32,704 bases of DNA, taken from NCBI RefSeq assembly GCF_001440035.1, contig NZ_LJYG01000111.1:73198-105901 (forward strand), in the 5' to 3' direction. The position numbers were made by a program, and so were the translations under genes. Each line of letters begins with the position of its first letter. Position 1 is the stretch's first letter. The notes under the pieces are model-generated. The model was given only the letters and a program-made list of their open reading frames with translations, was not told where the DNA came from and ran no database searches. This document shows, in pieces, positions 7,802 to 15,412 of this stretch. This DNA comes from Bradyrhizobium manausense (lineage in GTDB: Bacteria; Pseudomonadota; Alphaproteobacteria; Rhizobiales; Xanthobacteraceae).

Positions 7802-8917
7802 TTAGACCACAATACTCAACCGTTTCGCCGCGCGTGTGATCCCCGTATAGAGCCACCTCGCCCTCGACTCCTGAAACGCAAAGCTCTCGTCGAACAGCAC
7901 GACGTCGTCCCATTGCGAGCCCTGCGACTTGTGCACGGTCAGCACGTAGCCATAGTCGAACTCGTCATAGGGCTTGCGCTGCTCCCAGGCGATCTGCTCG
8001 ATGCCGCCCTCGAAGCAATCGGCGCGCACCGAGACTTTCGTCACCTTGTGGCCGAGCTCTTCATCCGGCGACAGCCGCATCGAGAGGATGCGCGATTTCG
8101 AGCGCGAGATGTTGCGGGACTTGACGCGCCACAGGCCGCCGTTGAACAGGCCCTTCTTGCGGTTGTTGCGCAGGCACACCAGCTTGTCGCCGGCGACCGG
8201 AAAGACGTCCTCGATATTCTGCCGCTGCCGCACCCGCATATTGTAGGCGCGTCTTGTGTTGTTGCGGCCGACCAGCACCTGGTCGGCGCCCATGACGCGA
8301 TCGGGGTCGAGCTCCTTGCGCGAGACCACCTCGCTCTCGCCGTAACGGCCGATGTCGAGCTCGCGGCCCTCGCGCACGTCCATCGACATCCGCACGATCG
8401 GATCGTCCTGGGCCTGGCGATGCACCTCTGTCAGCATCGCGTCCGGCTCGGAATTGGTGAAGAAGCCGCCGCCCTGGATCGGCGGCAGCTGCGCCGGATC
8501 GCCCAGCACCAGGAGCGGACAATCGAACGACATCAGGTCGCGGCCGAGTTCGGCATCCACCATCGAGCATTCGTCGATCACGATCAGCTTGGCTTTTGAG
8601 GCCGGCGCATCGTCCCACAATTCGAAGCTCGGCTGCTCCTCGCCGGATTCGCGGGCGCGGTAGATCAGCGAGTGGATGGTGGAGGCGTCATCGCACCCCT
8701 TGTTGCGCATGACGAGGGCCGCCTTGCCGGTGAAGGCGGCAAACTTCACCTCGCCGTCGACGCCCTCGGCGATATGCCGCGCCAGCGTGGTCTTGCCGGT
8801 GCCGGCAAAGCCGAACAGCCGAAACACCGGCGGCGTGCCGTTGCGCCCGGGTTTTGCCTTGAGCCAGTCGCCAACGGCCTTGAGCGCGGCATCCTGATGC
8901 GGAGTGAAAGTGGCCAT
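7802..8917 (-). CDS. RecD/Dda-like SF1B DNA helicase (AAA ATPase)
   Basis: This 371-residue ATP-dependent helicase carries nearly all SF1B motifs in order. Walker A is GFAGTGKTT (36-44), motif Ia is AAFTGKAAL (60-68), and motif II is DECSM (115-119). Motif III is GDPAQLPP (139-146), then comes TEVHRQ, and near the C-terminus motif V is TVHKSQGSQWDDVVLFDE and motif VI is WLYTGITRAAKRL. There is no RecD N-terminal domain or RecB/RecC partner, and its size is closest to stand-alone RecD-like or phage Dda-type helicases. Start ATG 8917 has no clear Shine-Dalgarno sequence. It probably unwinds duplex DNA 5' to 3' in repair or replication restart (family knowledge). Confidence 0.92.
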   Translation of the reverse strand: MATFTPHQDAALKAVGDWLKAKPGRNGTPPVFRLFGFAGTGKTTLARHIAEGVDGEVKFAAFTGKAALVMRNKGCDDASTIHSLIYRARESGEEQPSFELWDDAPASKAKLIVIDECSMVDAELGRDLMSFDCPLLVLGDPAQLPPIQGGGFFTNSEPDAMLTEVHRQAQDDPIVRMSMDVREGRELDIGRYGESEVVSRKELDPDRVMGADQVLVGRNNTRRAYNMRVRQRQNIEDVFPVAGDKLVCLRNNRKKGLFNGGLWRVKSRNISRSKSRILSMRLSPDEELGHKVTKVSVRADCFEGGIEQIAWEQRKPYDEFDYGYVLTVHKSQGSQWDDVVLFDESFAFQESRARWLYTGITRAAKRLSIVV

Positions 8918-9092
8918 ATCTGTCTTGAGGAGGGGCGAAACGATGCGATTCGCCTGATCTCAAAACTAACCATTCCCCCCAAGGGTTCAAGCGCGGGGAG
9001 GCCGAGCTGTTGCCCCTGATCGCCGGCACAAGTTTGGATTGTGCCGGCATGGAGCCGATGCGAGAATTGGATGTCAAAGGGGAAGCGCAATA

Positions 9093-10202
9093 ATGGGGCT
9101 CACGGCCATCGATCTCGGGCTTCGCGGCGCGGCCAGCGGCGTCTTCCTGTTGATCATTTTGGTGGCGCTGCAGCGTCGTGCCACCAGCCAGCAGGCCTTG
9201 CTGGGCATGGCCATGTCTGCCGGAGGCGCGTTCTACGCCATCGCGACCGCGCCTTACTTTCCCAAATCGTCATGGTGGTGGGTGTTGCCGATCCTGTCAG
9301 GGCAACCGGCCCTGTTCTGGCTGTGGGCACGTGCAGCGTTCGACGACGATTTCGTGCTGAGGCGATGGCACCGCGCCGTGTTGCTGGGCATCGTGGCCTT
9401 CGGCTTCGCGCTCACACTGGGCTGGGCCTACACGCCCGCTTTGGCCAGGGTCGGCGGCCAAGGCCTGGCGCTGCTCAATCTGGCGCTGGCGCTCGCGGCC
9501 GCGGTTCAGACGGTCAAGACCTGGCGTGCCGATCTGGTGGCGCGGCGCCGCCGGCTGCGGCTGGCGATATTGGCGATCAATGTCGGGCTCATCACTGTCT
9601 TCGTCGGCGCCGGCTTCGCCGCAATTCCCGTCGCTGTTCCCGGCGCGCCCGGCAGCCTTCCGGTCGCGCTCGTCCTGTGTGTGGTGGCGATGATGGCGGC
9701 AGTGACCTCTCTCGCCACGCCGCCGGCCGTGCCCGCCAATGACGCCACGGCGGCCATCGCATCCGGCGACGTGCGCGGGGCCGATCGTGCTGCGACGGCT
9801 CGGGTTGTGGTCGACCCGATCCTGCTGCGGCGCCTCGACCAGCTCATGAGCGTGGAGCGCACCTACCGGCAGGAAGGTCTTGCGATCGGGGCGCTGGCGG
9901 CGCGGCTCCAGGTTCCCGAGCATCGGTTGCGCCAGGCCATCAACGAGGGCCTCGGCTATCGGAACTTCAATGCGTACCTCAACCATTATCGTATCGAGGA
10001 CGCCAAACTGGCGCTCTCCGATGTGACGCAACGGGAGGTCCCGGTGCTGACCATCGCCATGGATGCGGGCTTCCAGTCGATCGGACCTTTCAACCGCGCC
10101 TTCAAGGCGGAGACCGGGCTCACGCCGACCGAATTCCGGCGCGAGGCGCTGAGCCGGCCGGTTTTGGCCGACATCGGCGAGCCGCAACGAGAAATCGGCT
10201 AG
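9093..10202 (+). CDS. membrane-anchored AraC-family transcription regulator
   Basis: The start is ATG 9093 (MGLTAIDLGL) with AAAGGGGAAG upstream; 18 more codons are open but uncharged by any signal. The product is about 369 residues. The first 215 residues contain six or seven membrane helices (for example LGLRGAASGVFLLIILVAL, AVLLGIVAFGFALTLGW, LAILAINVGLITVFVGAGF and SLPVALVLCVVAMMAAVTSL). After a loop, residues about 250-360 form an AraC DNA-binding domain with two helix-turn-helix units: IGALAARLQVPEHRLRQAIN and VLTIAMDAGFQSIGPFNRAFKAETGLTPTEFR. This layout places an integral membrane sensor on a DNA-binding domain. It is followed after about 80 bp by an acyltransferase gene, its likely target. 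Confidence 0.9.
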   Translation: MGLTAIDLGLRGAASGVFLLIILVALQRRATSQQALLGMAMSAGGAFYAIATAPYFPKSSWWWVLPILSGQPALFWLWARAAFDDDFVLRRWHRAVLLGIVAFGFALTLGWAYTPALARVGGQGLALLNLALALAAAVQTVKTWRADLVARRRRLRLAILAINVGLITVFVGAGFAAIPVAVPGAPGSLPVALVLCVVAMMAAVTSLATPPAVPANDATAAIASGDVRGADRAATARVVVDPILLRRLDQLMSVERTYRQEGLAIGALAARLQVPEHRLRQAINEGLGYRNFNAYLNHYRIEDAKLALSDVTQREVPVLTIAMDAGFQSIGPFNRAFKAETGLTPTEFRREALSRPVLADIGEPQREIG

Positions 10203-10283
10203 CCGATTTTTGGATCGGGCGAGAGGAGCACGCCCTGCCAGGACAGATTGTGCGGCAGAAAGCCAGCCACCGAGAGCCCGTCC

Positions 10284-11522
10284 ATGTCCCATTCGAGCGC
10301 AGTCACTCCCGCATCCGAACGTCTTCACGCCCTCGATGCCCTAAGGGGCATCGCGCTGCTGCTTGGCATCGTCCTGCACGCGACATTGTCGTTCGTGCCG
10401 TCCTCGCCCCGGTTCTGGGTCATCCAGGACACGCATCCAAGCCTGATCCTGAGCCTGCTGTCTTTCGCCATCCATGTCTTCCGGATGACGACGTTCTTCC
10501 TGATGGCCGGCTTCTTCGCCCGCATGAGCTTCCATCGCCGCGGCGCCTTCGACTTTGTCAAGGACCGGCTGCAGCGGATCGCGCTGCCGCTCGTGATCGG
10601 CTGGCCGCTGCTGTTCGTGCCGATCGCCCTGGTGATCAGCTGGGCCGGAAATTTTCCGAATGGCGGTTCGATCCAATGGGCGTCCAGCTGGCTGCCGCCC
10701 TTGCCGAATTTCCGCCTGACCCATCTCTGGTTTCTCTATGTGTTGCTGCAGCTCTATGCCGCCACGCTGCTGCTGCGGGGCGCGATCGTCTGGCTCGACG
10801 CGTCGGGCTCGCTGCGAACCGTCATCGACCGCCTCTTTGCGCGGATCATCCGCCATCCGCTGGCGCCGCAGGTGCTGGCGATCCCGATCGGCATCGCCTT
10901 CTGCCTCGACCCAAGATGGGTCAATGTGATGGGGGTGAGGACGCCGGATCAGTCGCTCATCACCAATGCGCAGGCCTGGATCTGTTTTGGTACCGCCTTT
11001 GGCGTCGGCTGGCTGCTGCACCGGCAGATCGATCTGCTGCGCATCCTCGAGCGGCGCTGGCTTGTGCATCTCCTGACTGCGCTCTGTCTGATCATGGTCG
11101 GCTTCGTCTTGTCGGGCGTGATGCTGTCAGCCCCGGGTGCGCCCAAACTGCCATACAGCTTCGCCACGCTCCGGCTCGTCTCCGCCATCCTCTATGCGCC
11201 CGCGATCTGGATAACGACCTTCGCCGCGCTCGGGCTTGCGCTCCGTTTCATGTCCGGCTTCAGTCCGACATGGCGCTATCTCGCCGATGCCTCCTACTGG
11301 CTCTATCTGATCCACCTGCCGATCGTGATGGCGTTGCAGGTCGCGCTGTCGCAGCGCGACTGGCCCGCTTTGGTCAAATTCGCAATCATTCTCGTCGTTG
11401 CGATTCCGCTGATGCTTGCGAGCTATCATCTGATGGTGCGCTTCACCTTCGTCGGCGCGGTGCTGAATGGCCGCCGCGCAATGAGGCGCGTTCTCCCGCA
11501 AGGCGGAATTGCGACTGCGTAG
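10284..11522 (+). CDS. acyltransferase family 3 membrane protein
   Basis: A 412-residue polytopic membrane protein of the acyltransferase-3 (PF01757) fold, related to OpgC-like and O-acetyltransferase proteins that modify cell-surface glycans. The N-terminal family signature is RLHALDALRGIALLLGIVLHATLSF (about residues 11-35), with the conserved R and H. It is followed by RMTTFFLMAGFFARM and DRLQRIALPLVIGWPLLFVP. About ten hydrophobic helices are spread along the chain, and the last part has YLADASYWLYLIHLPIVMALQ, also typical. The start is taken at ATG 10284 (MSHSSAV); a GTG at 10248 is possible. The acyl donor and substrate cannot be deduced. Regulation by the preceding AraC-type membrane regulator is likely. 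Confidence 0.9.
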   Translation: MSHSSAVTPASERLHALDALRGIALLLGIVLHATLSFVPSSPRFWVIQDTHPSLILSLLSFAIHVFRMTTFFLMAGFFARMSFHRRGAFDFVKDRLQRIALPLVIGWPLLFVPIALVISWAGNFPNGGSIQWASSWLPPLPNFRLTHLWFLYVLLQLYAATLLLRGAIVWLDASGSLRTVIDRLFARIIRHPLAPQVLAIPIGIAFCLDPRWVNVMGVRTPDQSLITNAQAWICFGTAFGVGWLLHRQIDLLRILERRWLVHLLTALCLIMVGFVLSGVMLSAPGAPKLPYSFATLRLVSAILYAPAIWITTFAALGLALRFMSGFSPTWRYLADASYWLYLIHLPIVMALQVALSQRDWPALVKFAIILVVAIPLMLASYHLMVRFTFVGAVLNGRRAMRRVLPQGGIATA

Positions 11523-11591
11523 ACAGCGCCGCCTCACACATTAAGATGCCCGCAACAAGAACAAGCGGGCAAGAAAACTGGGAGACGCGTC

Positions 11592-12797
11592 ATGAAGTTC
11601 GGCATCTTCTATGAGCTGCAACTGCCGCGGCCCTGGGTGGCCGGCGACGAGCTCGCCCTTTACCAGAACGCGCTCTCGCAGATGGAACTCGCCGACCGTC
11701 TCGGCTACGACCATGCCTGGGTGGTCGAGCATCACTTCCTCGAGGAATATTCGCACTCGCCTTCACCGGAATCGTTTCTTGCCGCCGCGAGCCAGCGCAC
11801 CAAAAACATCCGCCTCGGCCACGGTATCCTCCAGCTCACCACCAACCATCCGGCACGCGTCGCCGAGCGTGTCGCGGTGCTCGACCTGCTCTCCAACGGC
11901 CGCTGCGAGTTTGGCATGGGCGAGAGCGCCTCGATCACCGAGCTGACGCCGTTCGGCCGCGACATGGAGACCAAGAAGGAGGTGTTCGAGGAGGCCGTCG
12001 CTGCGATCTTCCCGATGTTCAAGGACGCAGGCTCGGAGCATCACGGCAAATATTTCGACATCCCCTTGCGCAACGTCGTGCCGAAGCCGGTGCAGAAGCC
12101 GCACCCGCCGCTGTGGATGGCCTGCTCGCAGCTGCCGACCATCGAGCGCGCCGGCCGCCACGGCTTTGGTGCGCTCGGCTTCCAGTTCGTCAGTGCCGAT
12201 GCTGCGCATGCCTGGGTGCACGCTTACTACAACGCCATGACGAAACGGCTGCACAAGCTCGCCGACTACGAGATCAACCCGAACATGGCGTTGGTGTCGT
12301 TCTTCATGTGCGCCAGGACGGATGAGGAGGCGCGTGCCCGCGCCGACGGCGCCACCTTCTTCCAGTTCGCGCTGCGTTTCTACGGTGCCGCGCAGAACCG
12401 CCAACGTCCGGCGCCGTACACGGTGAACATGTGGGACGAATACAACAAGTGGAAGCGCGACAATCCGGAGGCGCAGGAGGCCGCGCTGCGCGGCGGCCTG
12501 ATCGGCTCACCCGAGACCATCAGGCGAAAGCTGAAGCGCTTCCAGTCCTCGCATATCGACCAGGTCATCCTGCTCAATCAGGCCGGCAAGAACAGCCACG
12601 AGCACATCTGCGAATCGCTCGAGCTGTTCGGCCGCGAAGTGATGCCGGAGTTTCAAAACGATCCGGCCCAGGCTGCCTGGAAGAGCAGCGTGATGAGCGG
12701 CGAGATCCAGCTCGAAGAGATCGATACTGAAGCCTTCACGGACCGCTACGGCAAGCTCGCGATCACTGTCGCCCCAGTGAAGGCCGCAGCCGGGTAG
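11592..12797 (+). CDS. LLM-class flavin-dependent monooxygenase (luciferase-like)
   Basis: A 401-residue cytoplasmic TIM-barrel flavoprotein of the bacterial luciferase-like family. The start is ATG 11592 behind GGGAG. Family signatures are MKFGIFYELQLPRPW, the beta-strand AWVVEHHFLEEYSHSPSPE, the NIRLGHGILQLTTNHPARVAERVAVLDLLSNGR stretch (about residues 75-107) and EFGMGESAS, and later PLWMACSQ and GLIGSPETIRRKLKRF, the usual C-terminal lid region. It would use reduced FMN (or F420 in some lineages) and oxygen to oxidise an unknown organic substrate. Neighbours do not point to a substrate. A CTGGC-TTTC-GCCAG hairpin lies in the 110 bp after the gene. Confidence 0.92.
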   Translation: MKFGIFYELQLPRPWVAGDELALYQNALSQMELADRLGYDHAWVVEHHFLEEYSHSPSPESFLAAASQRTKNIRLGHGILQLTTNHPARVAERVAVLDLLSNGRCEFGMGESASITELTPFGRDMETKKEVFEEAVAAIFPMFKDAGSEHHGKYFDIPLRNVVPKPVQKPHPPLWMACSQLPTIERAGRHGFGALGFQFVSADAAHAWVHAYYNAMTKRLHKLADYEINPNMALVSFFMCARTDEEARARADGATFFQFALRFYGAAQNRQRPAPYTVNMWDEYNKWKRDNPEAQEAALRGGLIGSPETIRRKLKRFQSSHIDQVILLNQAGKNSHEHICESLELFGREVMPEFQNDPAQAAWKSSVMSGEIQLEEIDTEAFTDRYGKLAITVAPVKAAAG

Positions 12798-12906
12798 GGC
12801 TGCCCACCTCCACATCGTCGTCCTGGCTTTCGCCAGAACGTCTGCGAAGTGCTGCGCTTGCTCGCTGGGCCTGGTCACCTGAATTGCGATCGAAGTTCCG
12901 CCAGCT

Positions 12907-13140
12907 CTATTGCGTCGTTCTGTTGCTGCTGAAGATGAACGCCGCCTGAAACAAGCTCCCGCTGTCGGTGCGCACCTCGACCGCAACGTCTTCCCGTTCC
13001 TCCAGGCTTGCGAGATCGCGCGCCAGGCCTGCCAGCGTCTCGGCTGCTTCTACTTCAGCTTCGCGCTGAGTTGGAAACTCCAGCCCTTCCTCGTCCGGAT
13101 AGAGCCCGGTGCTGTCCCTGATGTCGAAATAATAGCGCAT
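12907..13140 (-). CDS. DUF6894-family small protein
   Basis: This 77-residue protein starts MRYYFDIRDSTGLYPDEEGLEF, the hallmark of DUF6894, small proteins very common in Rhizobiales. A second conserved block is AEVEAAETLAGLARDL followed by DVAVEVRTDSGSLFQAAFIF. There is no membrane helix or signal peptide. Start ATG 13140 is preceded immediately by an in-frame GTG (13143); the GAGGG site is 11 bases from the ATG and 8 from the GTG, so either may be used. Function is unknown. Confidence 0.85.
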   Translation of the reverse strand: MRYYFDIRDSTGLYPDEEGLEFPTQREAEVEAAETLAGLARDLASLEEREDVAVEVRTDSGSLFQAAFIFSSNRTTQ

Positions 13141-13260
13141 CACCGCATCACCCTCTGATGTGGCCCTGCTTCAACACCAGCGTTCGCAGGCGGTTCCTGA
13201 TCACCGAGGGCGCCACCAGGTTCAATGCGAATCTGATAGGGACAGTGCAGCTGTCGCTTC

Positions 13261-13557
13261 TCACCTTGGGGAGATCGGAGCCTGGCTCGCGGACGCCGAA
13301 ATCTGTGGAAGGGGCAGCTTGCGTTCGGGGAGCTTCTTCTTCGGAGGCGCCGGCAACAAGCCTTCCCTGATGGCCTGCTTGCGGGCGAGCTTGCGAGCCC
13401 GCCTGATGGCTTCGGATTTCTCGCGCGTCTTTCTCTCCGAAGGCTTCTCGTAAGCGCGCCGCTGTTTCATTTCGCGGAAGACGCCTTCCCGTTGCATCTT
13501 CTTCTTCAGGACACGAAGCGCCTGGTCGACATTGTTGTCGCGGACAAGAACCTGCAT
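13261..13557 (-). CDS. rpsU: 30S ribosomal protein S21
   Basis: S21 binds the 30S subunit near the 3' end of 16S rRNA and helps initiation. The start is ATG 13557 (MQVLVRDNNVDQALRVLKKKM) behind GAGGAG. Residues 1-70 are a clear S21 domain with the conserved EGVFREMKQRRAYEKPSERKTREKSEA run and the basic IRRARKLARKQAIREG helix. The protein has 98 residues, about 28 longer than E. coli S21, with a proline/lysine tail (LPAPPKKKLPERKLPLP) as in other alphaproteobacterial S21 paralogues. It is divergent from the cold-shock gene at 14006, about 450 bp away. Bradyrhizobium genomes carry more than one S21 gene, so this need not be the only copy. Confidence 0.95.
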   Translation of the reverse strand: MQVLVRDNNVDQALRVLKKKMQREGVFREMKQRRAYEKPSERKTREKSEAIRRARKLARKQAIREGLLPAPPKKKLPERKLPLPQISASASQAPISPR

Positions 13558-13849
13558 GGAAACTCCTCGCTGGGCTGCAAGATGGAATGATCCTGCACGC
13601 AGCCGATTGCGCAGGAGACCGGTGACGAATGGGAGAATGAGGGCGACCGCTGATGTCTTCGCCGGCCTCGAGCGCGCAGTTTGCGTGTTACGGCGATGCG
13701 GTTCAGTGGCGACGACGTGACCACCCCCGCGCGGCCAAGTCAACGACCAAGTCAATCGATAAAGGCCTTTGCGCGTGCCGGCGTTCCGTCTGGAAGGGCG
13801 CCAGAACAGCGTCAAAACCGCCGCTTTGAAAACAAATTGGCCGTATTCC

Positions 13850-13877
13850 TTGCAAAAGCGCAGATGTCGTGTATATT
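13850..13877 (+). promoter_or_regulatory. sigma70-like promoter of the cold-shock gene
   Basis: TTGCAA (13850-13855) and TATATT (13872-13877) are 16 bp apart, close to consensus and in an AT-rich pocket of a GC-rich region. Transcription would start near 13884, giving a leader of about 120 nt. Confidence 0.6.
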
Positions 13878-14005
13878 CACGTCATTCGATTAGCCGCTGT
13901 GCCTTGTTGATCGCGCCTGCGGGCTCCTTTTCCAAAGACATCGACGAAGTTGAAACGACCGCGTGATTGTCGCGCGGCACGCGCTTGCGCGCTTTGGAGA
14001 AGAGC
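13878..14005 (+). promoter_or_regulatory. long 5' leader of the cold-shock mRNA
   Basis: The roughly 120-nt untranslated leader contains the GC-rich self-complementary stretch TCGCGCGGCACGCGCTTGCG just before the GGAGAAGAG ribosome binding site. Long structured leaders control translation of many csp mRNAs; here this is inference. The rest of the rpsU-csp gap (13558-13849) has no gene; 13735-13757 holds two tandem 12-bp units (CCAAGTCAACGA and CCAAGTCAATCG). Confidence 0.4.
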
Positions 14006-14215
14006 ATGACGACAGGTACAGTGAAGTGGTTTAACGGCCAAAAGGGCTTCGGATTCATTCAGCCGGACGATGGCAGCAATGATGTGTTCGTTCACATCAG
14101 TGCGGTCGAACGCGCCGGCCTTGCGGGTCTCGGTGAGGGCCAGAAGGTCAATTTCGAGGCCAAGACCGACAAGATGCGGGGCAAAGTCAGCGCAGAGAAT
14201 CTCTCGCTGGCCTGA
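14006..14215 (+). CDS. cold-shock domain protein (CspA family)
   Basis: This 69-residue single cold-shock domain binds single-stranded RNA and DNA and acts as an RNA chaperone. The start is ATG 14006, preceded by GGAGAAGAGC. RNP1 is KGFGFIQPD (residues about 12-20) and RNP2 is VFVHIS (about 28-33). The opening MTTGTVKWFNGQ and the later GQKVNFEAKTD and GKVSAENLSLA are canonical. The length equals that of typical CspA proteins. The gene has its own promoter and leader upstream and a strong terminator downstream, so it is probably monocistronic. Confidence 0.96.
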   Translation: MTTGTVKWFNGQKGFGFIQPDDGSNDVFVHISAVERAGLAGLGEGQKVNFEAKTDKMRGKVSAENLSLA

Positions 14216-14224
14216 TCTCGCTGC

Positions 14225-14288
14225 GCCGTTTCACGGATGTACTGAAACGGCTGTGATGCCCGCTCGATCCCCGGATTGAGCGGGTTTT
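14225..14288 (+). terminator. double hairpin with rho-independent terminator after the cold-shock gene
   Basis: The first stem is GCCGTTTCA/TGAAACGGC (14225-14251). The second is CCCGCTC/GAGCGGG with inner ATCC/GGAT pairing (14259-14284), followed by TTTT. The second is a textbook intrinsic terminator. Confidence 0.85.
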
Positions 14289-14312
14289 GCCGATTGCACG
14301 ACAGGGTGAAGG

Positions 14313-14555
14313 ATGAACGCCAGGAAATCGGCTGTACCGTCGCCTGAAGCAATTGCGCGCTCTCATCGCCAGCGTCTGGCGGCCGAAGAGGGCGCACGGG
14401 CGATCGCGGATGTCGAACGGCAGGGTGTCGAGGTTCGCAAGAACATGGCGCGACTGCGCGAGTTGCGCGAAGCCAAGGAAGCCGCTGACGCCGTTATTGC
14501 AGCAAGTTTGCCAGCACCGGCGCTGAAGAAGCGTGCAAGGAAGTCGCCGCGATAA
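14313..14555 (+). CDS. small charged hypothetical protein
   Basis: The start is ATG 14313 with GTGAAGG upstream. The 80-residue product is rich in alanine, arginine and glutamate and is predicted to be almost all helix with coiled-coil character (residues 12-65, for example AIARSHRQRLAAEEGARAI and MARLRELREAKEAADAV). It ends in a basic tail (KKRARKSPR). There is no cysteine, signal peptide or membrane segment. A nucleic-acid-associated role is conceivable from the charge, but I recognise no family. Confidence 0.65.
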   Translation: MNARKSAVPSPEAIARSHRQRLAAEEGARAIADVERQGVEVRKNMARLRELREAKEAADAVIAASLPAPALKKRARKSPR

Positions 14556-14604
14556 CCCAGGTCAGTGATCGTCTCAAGGATCGTCCCAAGCCGGAGTGCT
14601 GATC

Positions 14605-14820
14605 GTGCCCAGAGTGAAGTCGGACGGCGGTGGAACCATCACCTTCACGCTCGCGCACGGGGCGGCGCGGCAGATATGCAGACTTACGACGACGTTCCAG
14701 ACCGAGAAGCAGGCCTTCAGCTATCTTCACAAATATCGCACCGAGTTCGAGCGGATCGCGCGGGCGCGCCTTGCTTCCGGGGAGCTCGAAGACGGGGTCG
14801 TCAATCTCTCGATGCTCTAG
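14605..14820 (+). CDS. small conserved hypothetical protein
   Basis: GTG 14605 (PRVKSDGGGTITFTLAHG) lies eight bases after CCGGAG and is preferred; GTG 14596 is also in frame but overlaps that site. The product is 71 residues: a beta-like start, one cysteine (RQICRLTTTFQ), then a helix (EKQAFSYLHKYRTEFERIARARLASGE) and an acidic-hydrophobic end (LEDGVVNLSML). It ends three bases before the convergent stop of the next gene. It looks like a Bradyrhizobium-specific family of unknown function. Confidence 0.65.
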   Translation: MPRVKSDGGGTITFTLAHGAARQICRLTTTFQTEKQAFSYLHKYRTEFERIARARLASGELEDGVVNLSML

Positions 14821-14823
14821 AAG

Positions 14824-15006
14824 CTATTTGGAAGACTCTTTTGCGCGGTCTTCCCGTGCCAGACGCTCCGCCTTCAGGCGTTCGCGATTTTCTTGAAAGG
14901 TTCGCTCCGCTTTTGCGTAGTCGGTCATTGGCTTGGCTTTGGCGGTCGGCTTGAAAGCATTGTTGGCGTCCCGCAGATGGCGGGCCTTCGCGTCTTTTCT
15001 GATCAT
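14824..15006 (-). CDS. small basic hypothetical protein
   Basis: The start is ATG 15006 with a good GGAGGG site six bases upstream. The 60-residue product is highly charged (MIRKDAKARHLRDANNAF...), with a lysine/arginine/glutamate-rich helix from residue 28 (DYAKAERTFQENRERLKAER) to the end. It is convergent with the 14605 gene. No family is recognised. Confidence 0.6.
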   Translation of the reverse strand: MIRKDAKARHLRDANNAFKPTAKAKPMTDYAKAERTFQENRERLKAERLAREDRAKESSK

Positions 15007-15089
15007 AGTCCCTCCATGAGCCCGACGATCCTCCGCCGGCATCTTGCGACCGCCCGTCAGGACGGTGCCTGCAGTCCAGGCGACGTCAG

Positions 15090-15257
15090 CTACTTGTTGA
15101 CTTCGCCGGCGACGTCAAGCTGCCGCGCTTTTTGCAAGAGCTCGGTGCGGCGGACACCAAGGGGCATTTCCTTGGCCTGCTGGCGTAAACTGATCGCCTC
15201 TTGCGCCAGGCGATATTCGAATGTGTTCGATTGCTCCGGGGATCGTTGAGTTGACAT
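15090..15257 (-). CDS. small hypothetical protein, about 55 aa
   Basis: ATG 15257 (MSTQRSPEQSNTFEYRLAQE) lies seven bases after GCGGAG; an ATG two codons earlier (15263) overlaps that site. The product is a single helical stretch (FEYRLAQEAISLRQQAKEMPLGVRRTELLQKARQLD; shortened motif EYRLAQEAI...LLQKARQLD) with no membrane segment. The same plan (a helix ending in QLLRKARQ-like sequence) recurs in short Rhizobiales proteins. Function is unknown. It follows the lacI-type gene on the same strand at some distance (155 bp). Confidence 0.6.
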   Translation of the reverse strand: MSTQRSPEQSNTFEYRLAQEAISLRQQAKEMPLGVRRTELLQKARQLDVAGEVNK

Positions 15258-15412
15258 GCTCATGCTCCGCTGTGGGGGTTGAGCGGGAGCGCGACATGCG
15301 TTCACATCACCGATAGATGCCAAGAGCCGCTCGATGGCGGTGAGACTGTGCGCTGTTGTCCGCGGGATAGCGAGCGCTTTGTTCGAGTTCCCGGCAGGAA
15401 CAGGATGCGCCG

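Noticed and set aside
10250..11614. 454-aa plus-strand open frame over the acyltransferase
   Set aside because: Shadow in another phase; the acyltransferase-3 motifs are all in the 10284-11522 frame.
12820..12840. CTGGC-TTTC-GCCAG hairpin after the flavin monooxygenase as a terminator
   Set aside because: Only five or six pairs and no T-run; it resembles a common dispersed repeat fragment more than an intrinsic terminator.
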